Below are positions 20,858-30,698 of a DNA stretch of 37,214 nucleotides, in pieces. The stretch's first letter is position 1. The number at the start of each line of letters is the position of its first letter. The position numbers and the translations under genes were made by a program. Under the pieces are notes generated by a model, which searched no databases, was not told the DNA's origin, and saw only the letters and a list, made by a program, of their open reading frames with translations. Source of the stretch: a virus; the IMG/VR virus record IMGVR_UViG_3300045110_000179, positions 1 to 37,214 of that record; one strand, given 5' to 3'.

Positions 20858-23419
20858 TCAGTCCTCCACGCAGCCGCGCAGGCGTTCGACGGCGCGCGCC
20901 TGGCGCTCCATCTCGCTGCGGGCATCCTTGATGGTGATTTCGCGCGGCGCGTCTTCCGGCGCGTGCGGATCGGCGACGGTCGCGCCCTTGCCGGCGGCTT
21001 CCTCGATCGCGCGCATGTGCTCGATCTCGCCCTGCGCGGGACCGAACAGATTTTCAGTTTGCGGGGCGTCGGCCTTCGGCGGTTCGCTTTTTGACTGTTC
21101 CGGCGCGAGCTCCCGCGCCAGATCCTGCGACTGCTTTGCGAACGGCTCCGGCTTGCCGGCCGGATCGCCGAACAGGCTTAGGTTTTCGGCGCCATCCGGC
21201 TCTTGAGGAATTGCAACGCGCGTAGCCTCAGACCCCAGATCGCCGAGTGCTCCGCCAGCATCGTCCCTTCCGAGATCGCCGCGCTGCGCTGCGCTTCGGA
21301 CAGCGTCGAGGAAGTCTCGGGTTGCGGCGTTTCTTGCGGCCTGGGTGCGGCCTTTTGCGGCGCGTTCGGCTGCGGCTTGGAGGGCATCGCTGATCGGTCC
21401 CTTGCGTTCGGCGAGCGCCTTCAAAGTCACGAAGGCGCGCGCGGCGGTTTCCTGGTTGGCCGCGTTGGCGGCAGTATCGAGCACATTGCCGGCCGCCGCA
21501 ATCTGGCTCTCCTTGCCGGTCAGGGTTGCGAACAGCGCCTTGTCCTTGCGCAGGCTGGTGAGCGCCGATTTCAGTATCTTCACCCGCTCCGGCAGCACCA
21601 GGTCGGCCGACAGGTACGTCCCGAACATGTCGGACTGCACCTCTTTGCTCGCGCCGGCGGCCAGCGCCTGGCGCACGAAGATCTCGGCTTCCTCCGCCGT
21701 GTCGGGCGAGTCCTTGGCGAGATGGCCGAGGATCGCGGTCTGCATCTGCGGATCGCGCACATGCTTGCCGACGATCGCCGCGTCGCGTTCGCTCGCGACC
21801 CCGTTCCACGCCATGCCGAAGGCATCGTCGGAAAGATTGGCGATGTCGCGCGCCTGGCGCACCAGCGCCGAGCGCGGCGGCAATTCCTTCGCGAGCTCCG
21901 GCGCGTCGCGCAGCACGCGCGCGGCATCGAGCGCGCTGCCGGATCCTTCGGCGATGTTCTTGGCCGCCGCGATCACGCGCATCATCGGCGCGGTGTAGCC
22001 GTCGGCTTCGCGGTACGGCACGCCGAAGAACGGCGTGTCGTGGCCTTCCGACTGCAGGCGCTGCGCGAGGCCGAGGCGCTGATGGCCGTCGGCGATGACA
22101 TGCTGGCCGTCGGCGCGTTCCCACACCAGCGAGAGGCCGGCCTTCGCCGGATCCCATTTCTCGACGCCGAGCAGCCGGTCGGTGACGCCCTGCGCATTCG
22201 CGCCGGTCTTGTACTGCATCGCCTCGGCATCGGTGATGATCTTCGACGGATCGAAGCTCTGCACGGTGAAGCCGCCGCGGCGCTGCGCCGCTTCGAGCTT
22301 CATGTCGAGTGCGCGGCCGAGATTGCCCGTCGTGTCCGCCGGCGCGACTTCGCCTGGATGGATCGCGGCGCGCTCGGTCTGGTCGAGCGCCTGGCGCGAC
22401 AGATCCTCGCCGACCGGCGTGTCGGCGTGCGGATTGGCGTCGGCGACATCGGCCGCGTTCTCCACCACCGCGCGCGCGGCGCGCATGGTCGGCGGGGCGC
22501 TCGGATGCGCCTTGTCGAAGGCTGCGGCGAGTGCATGGCCGCCGAGTTTCAGGCCGACCGGGATCGCGCCACCGAGCACGAAGTCACCGCCGAGCTCGGC
22601 CGCGACATCGCCTGTGTCCATCGGCTCGCCCAGGCGCTGGTAGCGCGGCAGCCGCGACGGCAGGCTCACCGCGTCGAGGAACGTGTTGACGCCGCCCTCG
22701 ATCGCGAAGGTGCGCAACAGCGACGTCGACGCCGGCGCACCGGCGAGCATCCCGGCCGCGTTCAACGGCTCGCTCGCACCGCCGGCAAGGCCGCCGCCGA
22801 AGGATCCGATGGACGCCAGCGGCGATTTCGGATCGTCGAACACGATGGCCTGGCGCTGATCGTCGAGAACCTGCGCATGCAGTTCGTCCGGCGATTTCGG
22901 GAGATTGGCCGCGGCGCCGGGATCGGTGCGGCGCAGCTCGTCCATGCGCTGCCACAGGAGCCGCTCCATGCCGTCGCGCGTCGCCGGTGCGCCGTCGATC
23001 GCGCGCGCGCCGCCGCGGCCGAGGAAGACATTGGAATTTCCGAGCAGATAGGGATTGGTCACCTGGTCCGTGGGCGGACGGTTCTTGTTCACCGCTTCGA
23101 CCAGCGGCTGATATTCGCGCGCGAGCACGCGCTCGTCGGCGGTCAGCGCGTCGACATCGCGCTCGCGGCGCAGACCGGCGGAAAAGCCCGACGTGAACCG
23201 CGAGAAGGCGCCGGGCTGGCTCGCATCGTCGAGCGTGTCGGTCAGCGGCTTCGACGCCGCGCGCGAGACTTTCGCCGTCAACGATTCATCGGCCGCGAAA
23301 TTGTCCGCCGCGCTGCGCAACGCGCCGCCGAAACGGACAAGCATCGGCGGGGCGGGCGGTTTCGGTTCCGGCGCGGTGGCGAGTCCCGCCACGATCGTGT
23401 CTTCCGGCGTGAGGTTCAT
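20858..23419 (-). CDS. Large ejection protein with ParB-like nuclease-fold domain
   Basis: 853 residues. Residues 1-200 are polar/helical, 200-300 Gly/Ala-rich and hydrophobic (possible membrane-inserting segment). Residues about 384-490 are a ParB/sulfiredoxin-like domain: VQSFDPSKI strand, a helix, then VIADGHQRLGLAQRL (DGHQR at 444-448, the usual ParB signature box), FFGVPYR strand and a long helix. Residues 490-853 are helical and Ala-rich, ending in charged repeats. Position in the virion operon and size point to the T7 gp16 N-terminal role, i.e. a protein injected with the DNA. The domain could bind nucleotides or DNA in the host; it has no HTH like chromosomal ParB. ATGA overlap with upstream gene. 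Confidence 0.7.
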   Translation of the reverse strand: MNLTPEDTIVAGLATAPEPKPPAPPMLVRFGGALRSAADNFAADESLTAKVSRAASKPLTDTLDDASQPGAFSRFTSGFSAGLRRERDVDALTADERVLAREYQPLVEAVNKNRPPTDQVTNPYLLGNSNVFLGRGGARAIDGAPATRDGMERLLWQRMDELRRTDPGAAANLPKSPDELHAQVLDDQRQAIVFDDPKSPLASIGSFGGGLAGGASEPLNAAGMLAGAPASTSLLRTFAIEGGVNTFLDAVSLPSRLPRYQRLGEPMDTGDVAAELGGDFVLGGAIPVGLKLGGHALAAAFDKAHPSAPPTMRAARAVVENAADVADANPHADTPVGEDLSRQALDQTERAAIHPGEVAPADTTGNLGRALDMKLEAAQRRGGFTVQSFDPSKIITDAEAMQYKTGANAQGVTDRLLGVEKWDPAKAGLSLVWERADGQHVIADGHQRLGLAQRLQSEGHDTPFFGVPYREADGYTAPMMRVIAAAKNIAEGSGSALDAARVLRDAPELAKELPPRSALVRQARDIANLSDDAFGMAWNGVASERDAAIVGKHVRDPQMQTAILGHLAKDSPDTAEEAEIFVRQALAAGASKEVQSDMFGTYLSADLVLPERVKILKSALTSLRKDKALFATLTGKESQIAAAGNVLDTAANAANQETAARAFVTLKALAERKGPISDALQAAAERAAKGRTQAARNAATRDFLDAVRSAAQRGDLGRDDAGGALGDLGSEATRVAIPQEPDGAENLSLFGDPAGKPEPFAKQSQDLARELAPEQSKSEPPKADAPQTENLFGPAQGEIEHMRAIEEAAGKGATVADPHAPEDAPREITIKDARSEMERQARAVERLRGCVED

Positions 23420-25917
23420 TTGCCCCTCGCCTGCAGAAGGGTTTGCGCTTTCGCGAAATCGAGCCGGTAGATCTGCCCGTTGGCGTCGCGCACCGGCGTC
23501 GCCTGCCCCTTCGACGGATCGGTGGTCGAGATCGCATAACGGTTGTTGCCGGTGCTGATGAGCCAGGAATTCGCCATGAGGTCATCAGGGACCGACGGCC
23601 CAACATCGGCACCGGGAGGCAGGATCAATTTTGAGTCCGGTTCAACCTTCGCAAAATATCCGCCAAGCTGATCGGCTGAATGCATCTGCAGATTTGTCGG
23701 CGAGGCTTTGAACGTCCAGTTCTTCCCATGCTGGATCCACTGTCCACCGACAGCGCCATCGTGTCCGCTGTAGATGCTCTCCGTCGAGAATGTCGGGTGG
23801 TTCGGCTTTTTGAACGCGTCCGTGAAATGTCCGTTTGCTGCCTGCTGAGCGCCAGCTTTCCACGCACCGCGCAGGTCATAGTCGAACAGGTCTTTTGTGC
23901 GACCCGTGTCACGCACCCACGTTTGAAATTTCTGTTCGTCGGCGGGAGAAAGATGGCTGTTGAAATTATTTGTGAGGTCCGGCGCCTGGGGCCGCGGGCC
24001 GATGACAGGCGGCGCTCCCGTCACACTCGCGCGCGCGAGATCCCTTGCGGTGAGCTGGTGCGCGAGATCCTCGAAGCCGTCGGCCTTGACACCGTTCGGC
24101 GCGATCACCGGGGCGCCGTTGTAGAGCGTGAGTCCGCCGATCTTCTCGCCGTTCACATAATGCGCGCCGGTCGCGGCATCGAGCGCGGCGGCAAACGCCG
24201 CGTTGCCCTTGTTCGCGACGTCGCTGCCGATGAGCCCGGCATCGCCGGCGCGCTTGGCATAGATCGCCTGCGCGGCATTGACCACGCGGCCATATTCCGC
24301 CGGCATCGCCATGAAGGCCCCGCGCAGATTGCCGAGCGTGATGTCGCCGTCGCCGGTGAATTTCTCCAGATGCGGTTTCAGTTCGGGCCGCGCCTTGATC
24401 GCCGCCTCGCCGTTTGCGATGTCGCGCGCGACCGGCACATAGGCCGGCCCGTCGGCGAGCAGTCCACCGGCCGTCGCCATCGCGCCGAGAGAATCGAAAT
24501 GCTCGCCGGCGGAGAAGCTGCGGCCCTGGTGCGGTGTTGACGCCAGATCCGCCAGCACCGGCACGGCGCGCGAGCCGAGGTTCTGCACAAGCATGTGGAT
24601 CGCGGCGAGCCGTTTGTCCGCCGGCTGCGACATGTCGAGCTGCGCGCCGAGATTGTGCATCTCATCCTGGGTGAGATAGCGCGGCTTGACGCCGTAATGC
24701 TGTGCGGCGAGTTCGGCCGAGCGCGTGCGCTGCTGCCACTGGAGCGCGCTGTCGGTGCCGTTCAAGGCCAGCGGCGCGATCTTCACCACGCCCTGCTTCG
24801 CCGCATAGTCGAGCGGATCCTGCGCGAGCCCGTGGTTCATCTGCGCGAGGAAAGAGCGCGCGCCGTGCTCGGCCGCCGCCAGCGAGGGATCGACGCCGGA
24901 CTCGGCGGCGCGCGCGTCGATCGCGTTGATCGTCGCCTGCACTTCCTCCGGCTTCGCCCCGCGAAGATTGGCCGCGAAACCCGACACCTGCAGCGAACGC
25001 GCGAAATGATTGATGAGGTTCGGATCGCCCGATGCGCGCACCTGCGCGCGGGTCTGGTCGATCACCGCCTGTGACGGCGGCAGTCCCGAGCCGTTTATGC
25101 TGTCGAAATCGGCCAGCGCCTCGCGCGCATTGGCGCGGGACTCCGCCGCCGCCGCACGCGCCTCTCGCGCGCGCACGCGCAGTTCGGTGTCGGCCTGGCT
25201 CCTGAGTTCGACGCGCGCCAGCGGATCGAGTTTCGGCAGGAAGTTGGGATCGGAAAGCTGCTTGACGGCGCGCGCGGGATCGCGGTCGACCAGGTTGCGG
25301 CCGTCATAGAGCGCGAGCTTCTCGCCGAAGCCCTGCACCATCTTCTGCGCGTCGTCGGGATTGAGCATCCCCTTGTCGACGATGCCGGTGACCGATTTCG
25401 AGTAGGCGGAGATCGCGGCCTGGCGCTCGACATCGTTGGTCGCATAGGCGGCCTGGCGCGACAGCGTTTCGCCGCTGGCATTCAGGTCGGCGATCGCGCT
25501 CGATGTCTCGCGCTGGAAATAGACATCCTTGAGCGCGACGCGACGGCCCTCGATCATCTGGCCGATGTCGCTGGCGAACGCCGTCTGGTTGTGCGGCTGG
25601 CTGATCGTGCCCTGCAGCCCCTCGCTGATCTTTTCGGCGTCGGCCTGGAAGCGTTGCACCGCGGTCGCGGGATCCGCGTCGGTGCGATATTTTTCGTGAA
25701 GATCGTCGAGCTGCTGCGCCGCCGAAAGCCGCGCCTGCACCAGCGCCGCCTCGTCGCGTGCGTCGAGCTGGTGCTTGACGTATTCGGTCACGGAATCGAC
25801 GGCAGCACCGGCGGCCTGCGACAGCGCCTGACCGGGCATTGCGGCATAGCGTTCATCTGCCGCCGCCGGCAGCGGCGCGGCGATCGTGCGCGGGATGATG
25901 GAGGCCGCGTTCACCAT
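23416..25917 (-). CDS. T7 gp15-type internal virion/ejection protein
   Basis: 833 residues. The first ~500 are helical, with an Ala/Gln/Arg-rich coiled pattern (QALSQAAGAAVDSVTEYV...), as in podoviral ejectosome proteins. A C-terminal module near residues 690-830 holds the widely shared virion motif FDYDLRGAWKAG ... KKPNHPTFSTESIYSG ... GGQW, which I know from many podovirus and P22-type proteins, followed by a conserved VEPDSKLILPPG. It should form part of the DNA-ejection tube in the periplasm. It starts directly after the stop of the gp14-like gene and overlaps the next gene by ATGA. Confidence 0.75.
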   Translation of the reverse strand: MVNAASIIPRTIAAPLPAAADERYAAMPGQALSQAAGAAVDSVTEYVKHQLDARDEAALVQARLSAAQQLDDLHEKYRTDADPATAVQRFQADAEKISEGLQGTISQPHNQTAFASDIGQMIEGRRVALKDVYFQRETSSAIADLNASGETLSRQAAYATNDVERQAAISAYSKSVTGIVDKGMLNPDDAQKMVQGFGEKLALYDGRNLVDRDPARAVKQLSDPNFLPKLDPLARVELRSQADTELRVRAREARAAAAESRANAREALADFDSINGSGLPPSQAVIDQTRAQVRASGDPNLINHFARSLQVSGFAANLRGAKPEEVQATINAIDARAAESGVDPSLAAAEHGARSFLAQMNHGLAQDPLDYAAKQGVVKIAPLALNGTDSALQWQQRTRSAELAAQHYGVKPRYLTQDEMHNLGAQLDMSQPADKRLAAIHMLVQNLGSRAVPVLADLASTPHQGRSFSAGEHFDSLGAMATAGGLLADGPAYVPVARDIANGEAAIKARPELKPHLEKFTGDGDITLGNLRGAFMAMPAEYGRVVNAAQAIYAKRAGDAGLIGSDVANKGNAAFAAALDAATGAHYVNGEKIGGLTLYNGAPVIAPNGVKADGFEDLAHQLTARDLARASVTGAPPVIGPRPQAPDLTNNFNSHLSPADEQKFQTWVRDTGRTKDLFDYDLRGAWKAGAQQAANGHFTDAFKKPNHPTFSTESIYSGHDGAVGGQWIQHGKNWTFKASPTNLQMHSADQLGGYFAKVEPDSKLILPPGADVGPSVPDDLMANSWLISTGNNRYAISTTDPSKGQATPVRDANGQIYRLDFAKAQTLLQARGK

Positions 25918-26310
25918 CTAGCCCCCGGCCGCGAGTTCGGCGATTTTCGTGGCGTTCGTCAGAACCTGCGTCGCCGCGGTGTACGGCGCGGCACGCAGCA
26001 CGGCCGACGCCTGGTAGCGCAGCGAATTCGCCTTGTTGATGCCGTCGGCGCGAAGGCGCAGCGCATCGAGCTCCTGGTTGCGCGCGCTTTGCTGCAGAAG
26101 CGCCAGCGGCGTGCCGGTCGATACCGATGTGCCGCGCGTCGAAAGCGCGGCGAGCTGGTCGGCAAGATCAACGCGCGCCTTGTTGCGGTAATCGCTCTCG
26201 TTTTCGTAGCCCTGCTCCTGCACGGCGCCGGCCTGGCTCTTGAGCGCGCTCGCCTGCGACTGCGCACCCATCATGGTGCCGAACGTCTGCAGAGACGTGA
26301 GATCACACAT
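25918..26310 (-). CDS. T7 gp14-type internal virion protein
   Basis: 130 residues, all-helical, opening with MCDLTSLQTFGTMMGAQSQA and a Ser/Ala/Gln-rich helix, as in the small ejection protein that inserts in the outer membrane. The MCD start and the helix LALLQQSARNQELDALRLRA are characteristic. It overlaps the nozzle gene end by eight bases (ATGTGTGA) and is followed with no gap by the gp15-like gene. The order gp14-gp15-gp16 is kept as in T7, which strengthens all three calls. Confidence 0.75.
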   Translation of the reverse strand: MCDLTSLQTFGTMMGAQSQASALKSQAGAVQEQGYENESDYRNKARVDLADQLAALSTRGTSVSTGTPLALLQQSARNQELDALRLRADGINKANSLRYQASAVLRAAPYTAATQVLTNATKIAELAAGG

Positions 26311-28570
26311 TTTGCGACACCTGCATGTCCGGGGTGATGGCGCGGATCGTCGCCGGAAGCGGATCGGCGCAGCGGATCGTGAGCTGGCCGTTGGCGTCCC
26401 AGTCCGACGGAAGTGCGTCGAGCACGAACGGGCCGTCTTTCAGCGCCGCCGCCGCGTCCATGACGCCGCCGGCCGACGGGATCATCAGCTCGAAGCCGTC
26501 GGCGATCGCCGCACCCTCGATGCCGGCGGAGCGCAGCGCGTCGACGACAAGCTTGCGCACCTGCATGCGATCGTCGCTGAGCGCGCCATAGAAATCGCGA
26601 TCGAAGCGCAGGGTCTTGATGAGGCCGACAAGCGGCAATCCGATCAGCACCTTCGACGCCGCGAACGGCAGCGTGATCTTGCCGTCCGCGACCACAAGCC
26701 CGCGCACCACCTTGCCGTCGGCGAGCACCGCGACCGGTTCGCCGTTCAGATGCGGCGGGATGCCGGAAATGATCGTCGCCGGTGCGTCGTTGTAGAACAC
26801 CGCGCCATCGGCAAAGAACGCCTTGGTGACGTCATGGTCGCCTTGCTCGAAAAACGGTTTCAGGCATTCGATGCGGCGCGATGTGCCGCCGGCGCAGGTC
26901 CGCGTGACGATCGCCCACAGATCCTGCCGCACGCCGGAAGGCGACGGCACGCAACAGATGCTTTCGACCGTGCCCTTGACGGTGGGGTGGCGATGCCAGC
27001 CCTTGACCTGCTGGTCCTTGCGATAGGTGAGGCCGACCAGCATGCCGTCATCGCGGAACGCCCACAGGATCCGGTACGGGTCGCGCTGCCAGGCGAGGCC
27101 CTTGAACCTGCCGCCATTGTCGCCGGCCATGTGGTCGGCGAGCAGCGTCAGATCCGGCGCGATGAAGCTGTCGGAGCCGTAATCGTAATCGAGTTCGTGG
27201 ATGCGGCGTCCATCCTTGGAGATGAACACCGGGCCGTCGATCTTGATCGCGGGAATGGAGGCCGAGCCTTCCGACGTCGCCGGCGTGACGTCGACGGTGT
27301 CGGGCTTGATCGGCTCGCCCGGCGTCGCGCTGTCGAGAACATGCTCGTCGCCGCTGGTGCCGATTCCCATGCGCTTGCCGCTCACAAGCCATTGCGGGAT
27401 GTTCACCCGGCCGGTGTCGGCTTCCAGCGTCTCGGTGAAGCCGTTGGTCGCAAGACCGCTCTGCGCGTCGAAATTGGTGTAGTCGTCGATCGCACTCGCC
27501 CACACCGTCGTCGGCTGCGCCGATGTCGAGGCGAGATAGAGCCGCTTCTTGTGGATCAGGGCGAGGCGCGGATAGCCGCGCACGTCACTGAACGCGCCTT
27601 CGGCCCAGCGCCAGGTGCCGCCGGTGAGCACGCCGCCGCCGTCGACCGTGCCGAACAATTCGTGCGGGATGTAGCTCTGCGCCACGGCGGTGACCGTGTT
27701 GGCGTCGGTGAAGCCGGTGATCTTGGCGATGCCGAACCCGGAATGCAGATACAGCCACTCGCGCGCGTCGCTGTCGCCGGTCGTGATCGGGCCGTCCCAT
27801 TGCGAGCCGAACAGATGCACCGGCGGCTCGTTGCCGGACTTGTCGTCATTGGTGGCGATGCACCTGTAAACATTCTCGACCCAGCGCACGATGTTGCCGA
27901 CGAAGAAGTTCTGCGAGCCCGGCGCCCAGCGGCCATATTCGCTGCCGTCGCGCTCGCGGATCAGGAACAGCGCGCCGACATGGCCCGCCTGGAAGATCCC
28001 GGTGCCGTGCTTGCGCAGGGTGAACGCGGTGTCCTTGGTGAGCTCGCCGACGTGATCGGTGTAGAGCGACTGCGTGTCGTCGGCGTTTTCGTCCATGAAC
28101 GGGCCGTTGCGGAAACTCGCATCGCCGATGGTCCAGTCGCTGGCCGCGACGCGCGCCAGGCGCTGCACCGGCCGCGCGCCGGTGGTCAGGAACATCACGT
28201 CGGCGCTCTGCGCATAGCGCAGGTTCGGGATCTCCGGCGCGGTGAACGGCGTGCCGAGCTCGAAGATGTCGCCGTGATCGTCGAGCAGATACTCGAAGTC
28301 GCGATAGAACCGGCAGGTTCCGGCCGCGCATTCGATCGCATAGCCGTCATCGGCGGAGAACGCGAACGGGATCAGCGTCGAATTCGCCAGCGCCTGGTTG
28401 ATGTCGCGAAAGCCCGAGCGCCGCGTCGTGCCGCCGGTCACCAGGATCACGAAATTCTCGATCGCGGCGAGCGAGGTTTTCCACAGCGCCAGATCCGCGC
28501 GCGCGTCGAGGTTCGGCGATTGCTCGCCGCCGGTGAAACTGCGTTGCGGGGTGCGGTCGCGGCGGGCCAT
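26303..28570 (-). CDS. Tail nozzle (T7 gp12-like tail tubular protein B)
   Basis: 755 residues from the ATG at 28570, which overlaps the adaptor stop (TGATG); the open frame reaches much further upstream, but that part is a shadow of the adaptor gene. The start ARRDRTPQRSFTGGEQSPNLDARADLALW and the following NFVILVTGGTTRRSG strand are typical of podoviral nozzles, the hexameric ring that closes the tail and seats fibres. The body is beta-rich. It sits between the adaptor and ejection genes as in T7. Confidence 0.85.
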   Translation of the reverse strand: MARRDRTPQRSFTGGEQSPNLDARADLALWKTSLAAIENFVILVTGGTTRRSGFRDINQALANSTLIPFAFSADDGYAIECAAGTCRFYRDFEYLLDDHGDIFELGTPFTAPEIPNLRYAQSADVMFLTTGARPVQRLARVAASDWTIGDASFRNGPFMDENADDTQSLYTDHVGELTKDTAFTLRKHGTGIFQAGHVGALFLIRERDGSEYGRWAPGSQNFFVGNIVRWVENVYRCIATNDDKSGNEPPVHLFGSQWDGPITTGDSDAREWLYLHSGFGIAKITGFTDANTVTAVAQSYIPHELFGTVDGGGVLTGGTWRWAEGAFSDVRGYPRLALIHKKRLYLASTSAQPTTVWASAIDDYTNFDAQSGLATNGFTETLEADTGRVNIPQWLVSGKRMGIGTSGDEHVLDSATPGEPIKPDTVDVTPATSEGSASIPAIKIDGPVFISKDGRRIHELDYDYGSDSFIAPDLTLLADHMAGDNGGRFKGLAWQRDPYRILWAFRDDGMLVGLTYRKDQQVKGWHRHPTVKGTVESICCVPSPSGVRQDLWAIVTRTCAGGTSRRIECLKPFFEQGDHDVTKAFFADGAVFYNDAPATIISGIPPHLNGEPVAVLADGKVVRGLVVADGKITLPFAASKVLIGLPLVGLIKTLRFDRDFYGALSDDRMQVRKLVVDALRSAGIEGAAIADGFELMIPSAGGVMDAAAALKDGPFVLDALPSDWDANGQLTIRCADPLPATIRAITPDMQVSQNV

Positions 28571-29157
28571 CAAAACCTCGCCGCGATGATGTCCTGCATG
28601 GGGGCTTCGTTGTTGTCGTTGCCCTCGGCCGCGTCGGTCGGGAATGCATCCTCGGCCGCATCGGTGGCCGCGGCCTTCATTTCCTTGGCGAGCTCGGCAT
28701 CCTTCGCGATCGGCCGCGCCAGCACGCCGGCGAGCGAGAAGCCGAAGGCGATGCGGTACAGCGGATCCCACTTGGCGACTTCCGGCGTGCGCCGGGTGTA
28801 AACGATCTGCAGCGGCGCCGGCAGGTTGGTGTAGATCGCGCGGCCGACGACGCGCCACTTGTCGCAAGACCCGGCGCACGGGATCTCGCGCACCGCGAGG
28901 CAATCCTCCGGCAGCGGGAAGGAATTGGTGAAGCCGAAACCAGGCAAGGTCGCCGACGCGACCAGCGAGGCGCGCGCCTCGCAGAAATTCCACGGATAGC
29001 GGCGCTGCAGCGCGTCTCGCGCGATCGGGAAGAAGAACGCGCAGGTCTTGGATTTGAAATCGCTGCCGCTGTCGATGGAGAGGATCGGCGTCACGCCAAG
29101 ATGGCCGAGCGCCTCATTGGCGCAGGCGGTCTCGGTGGCCTCGGCGATCAGCGGCAT
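28570..29157 (-). CDS. Tail adaptor (T7 gp11-like tail tubular protein A)
   Basis: 195 residues. Helical N-terminus (ATETACANEALGHLGV) and the RDALQRRYPWNFCEARASL core followed by FSLPEDCLAVREI match adaptor proteins that join portal to nozzle in short-tailed phages. The C-terminal Asp/Glu/Ala-rich tail is loose. No strong ribosome site at the ATG; it lies 69 bases after the cement-like gene, with a hairpin between them. Confidence 0.75.
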   Translation of the reverse strand: MPLIAEATETACANEALGHLGVTPILSIDSGSDFKSKTCAFFFPIARDALQRRYPWNFCEARASLVASATLPGFGFTNSFPLPEDCLAVREIPCAGSCDKWRVVGRAIYTNLPAPLQIVYTRRTPEVAKWDPLYRIAFGFSLAGVLARPIAKDAELAKEMKAAATDAAEDAFPTDAAEGNDNNEAPMQDIIAARF

Positions 29158-29174
29158 GGTGCGTCAGGCGCGGC

Positions 29175-29211
29175 CGGCGGATGAGGGGACCAGACATCCC
29201 GTCATCCGCCG
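29175..29211 (-). terminator. Hairpin between cement-like and adaptor genes
   Basis: GGCGGATGA (29176-29184) pairs with TCATCCGCC (29202-29210), extended by one pair, with a 17-nt loop. No T-run follows, so it may be an mRNA-processing or attenuating hairpin lowering expression after the highly expressed capsid genes rather than a full terminator. Confidence 0.5.
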
Positions 29212-29225
29212 CGCGGCGATCCCCT

Positions 29226-29696
29226 CTAGTTTGTCGCGAAGAAGAGATCGAGCGTGATTGCCCCCGCCTGGACGGGTGCCGTGACCATAGTGCCGATGAT
29301 GTCGAGTTCGGCCGGCGCGGAATTCTCGTCGGTGTAACCGGCGAGCTGCCATGCGGGCTTGACGAAATCGGCGTAGGCCGGCGCGGTCATGTTGAAGACG
29401 CCGCCGGCATGTATGTCGACGGCACTCATCAGCGCCGCCGTCGAATTGGCGAAGCCCAGGCTGAACGAGGTTAAGCCGGACATCGCGGTGGCGAAGAGAT
29501 CGGATTTGCGCGAGATGCGCGCGTCGCGATTGATCTTGCCAAAGTTGATTGTCGAGGCGGCGTTGTCGGCCGCGGCGGTCGCCTGGGTGCTTTTCATCGA
29601 CTTGCAGTTTCCGGCGGTGACTTCCACCGCAAGGGGCACGCGCGGCGTCACGGTGGGGTCGTAGGCCGCCGATGCGTAATATGCTTTCAAGGCCAT
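29226..29696 (-). CDS. Capsid cement/decoration-like protein
   Basis: 156 residues from the ATG at 29696 (GGAG 6 nt upstream); a TTG four codons earlier would have no ribosome site. Beta-rich, with one conserved-looking core (NFGKINRDARISRKSDLFATAMSG) and an acidic C-terminal end (ITLDLFFATN). It follows the major capsid gene, the place of the BPP-1 cement protein and similar decoration proteins. That it sits on the capsid surface is inferred from position and size only. Confidence 0.65.
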   Translation of the reverse strand: MALKAYYASAAYDPTVTPRVPLAVEVTAGNCKSMKSTQATAAADNAASTINFGKINRDARISRKSDLFATAMSGLTSFSLGFANSTAALMSAVDIHAGGVFNMTAPAYADFVKPAWQLAGYTDENSAPAELDIIGTMVTAPVQAGAITLDLFFATN

Positions 29697-29780
29697 GTCT
29701 TGCTCCAAAGTTGCGGGACGACGCCCGCGGATTGCACGAACACCGGGCGCGAGCCGAAGCCCGCGCCCGCTGTCAATTCG

Positions 29781-30698
29781 TTACGGGCCGGTGGTGTCAG
29801 CGCATTGGATGCGCAGGACCTTGTCCTCCTGCGTTCGCGTCGCGCCGAACATCTGGAACATGTACAGCGTCGGCACGAACTTCTTCTGCGGGTTCGGCGC
29901 CAAGTTGACGCTGAGAGAATCCCACGCGCCCAGATGGATGGCGCTCTTGGTCCACACCGGGCAGGAGCGGATGTTCGACGCCCAGGGCCATTCTTCGAGC
30001 ACGACGAACTCGAAGCCGTAGAACTTCTTCAGCCGGCCGTCGCCATCCAGCACCGGCTCGCCATAGTCGCGGTCGATGTACTTGGTGTCGTTCATCAGGT
30101 CGGATTCCTGCTGCGACGTGATGCCGACAAAGATCGGCTCGCGGCCGATCATCCAGCGTTTTTTGCGCGCCAGGCGGCGCGCTTCGATCAGCTTGGCGAC
30201 GTTGAGACCGACATTTCCGGACCCGCCATTGCCGACCGTGATGGCAATGTCGTTCGCCGACGCCGGATATACCGTCGTCGTCGCCGCACCCTTGCCGGTC
30301 TTGGCATCGGCGAAAAACGCCGGGATCAGGATGTCGGTGTCGATCGAGTTCTTCATCGCGATGTGCGCGGCCTGGTTGACCGGCGAAGTCTCGTCGACAA
30401 GGACTTTCAGCTCGTCGATCTTGGCGAAGGTCGTGCCCCAGTCTGCGGTGACGGGGAAGCACCAACGCTGGTCGCGGCTGATGTTGAAGTTCGGGGTATC
30501 GCCGTTGCGATCCTCGTTGCCGACACGGGCCTTTGCAGAACCGTACTGCTTGATGACCTCGGCGGACTCGCCGCGATAGCTGCCGCTGTAATCGACGGCC
30601 TGCATGAGATCCGACGGCATGCGCTGCAGAAGCAGTTCCTGCTTCTGTGTGAACATGGGCTGGTAGTGTTTGGGGATTTCGACTTCGGGTGCGTCCAC
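29781..30698 (-). CDS. Major capsid protein
   Basis: 305 residues from the GTG at 30698, preceded by AAGGAG 7 nt upstream, the strongest ribosome site in the late region, as expected for the most abundant protein. The sequence (HYQPMFTQKQELLLQRM near the start, LNVAKLIEARRLARKKRW, PIFVGITSQQESDLMND and the final RIQCADTTGP) is that of the BPP-1-type HK97-fold capsid group of podoviruses. It has its own transcription start region: a terminator, then the 30-bp repeat at 30870-30899, and a 171-base leader. No internal protease site is evident; the scaffold is a separate upstream gene. Confidence 0.85.
   Translation of the reverse strand: MDAPEVEIPKHYQPMFTQKQELLLQRMPSDLMQAVDYSGSYRGESAEVIKQYGSAKARVGNEDRNGDTPNFNISRDQRWCFPVTADWGTTFAKIDELKVLVDETSPVNQAAHIAMKNSIDTDILIPAFFADAKTGKGAATTTVYPASANDIAITVGNGGSGNVGLNVAKLIEARRLARKKRWMIGREPIFVGITSQQESDLMNDTKYIDRDYGEPVLDGDGRLKKFYGFEFVVLEEWPWASNIRSCPVWTKSAIHLGAWDSLSVNLAPNPQKKFVPTLYMFQMFGATRTQEDKVLRIQCADTTGP

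Noticed and set aside
28571-28993. Extended N-terminus of the nozzle gene
   Set aside because: The frame is open upstream, but that part is an Arg-rich shadow of the adaptor gene; the ATG at 28570 is coupled to the adaptor stop and starts the family-typical sequence.
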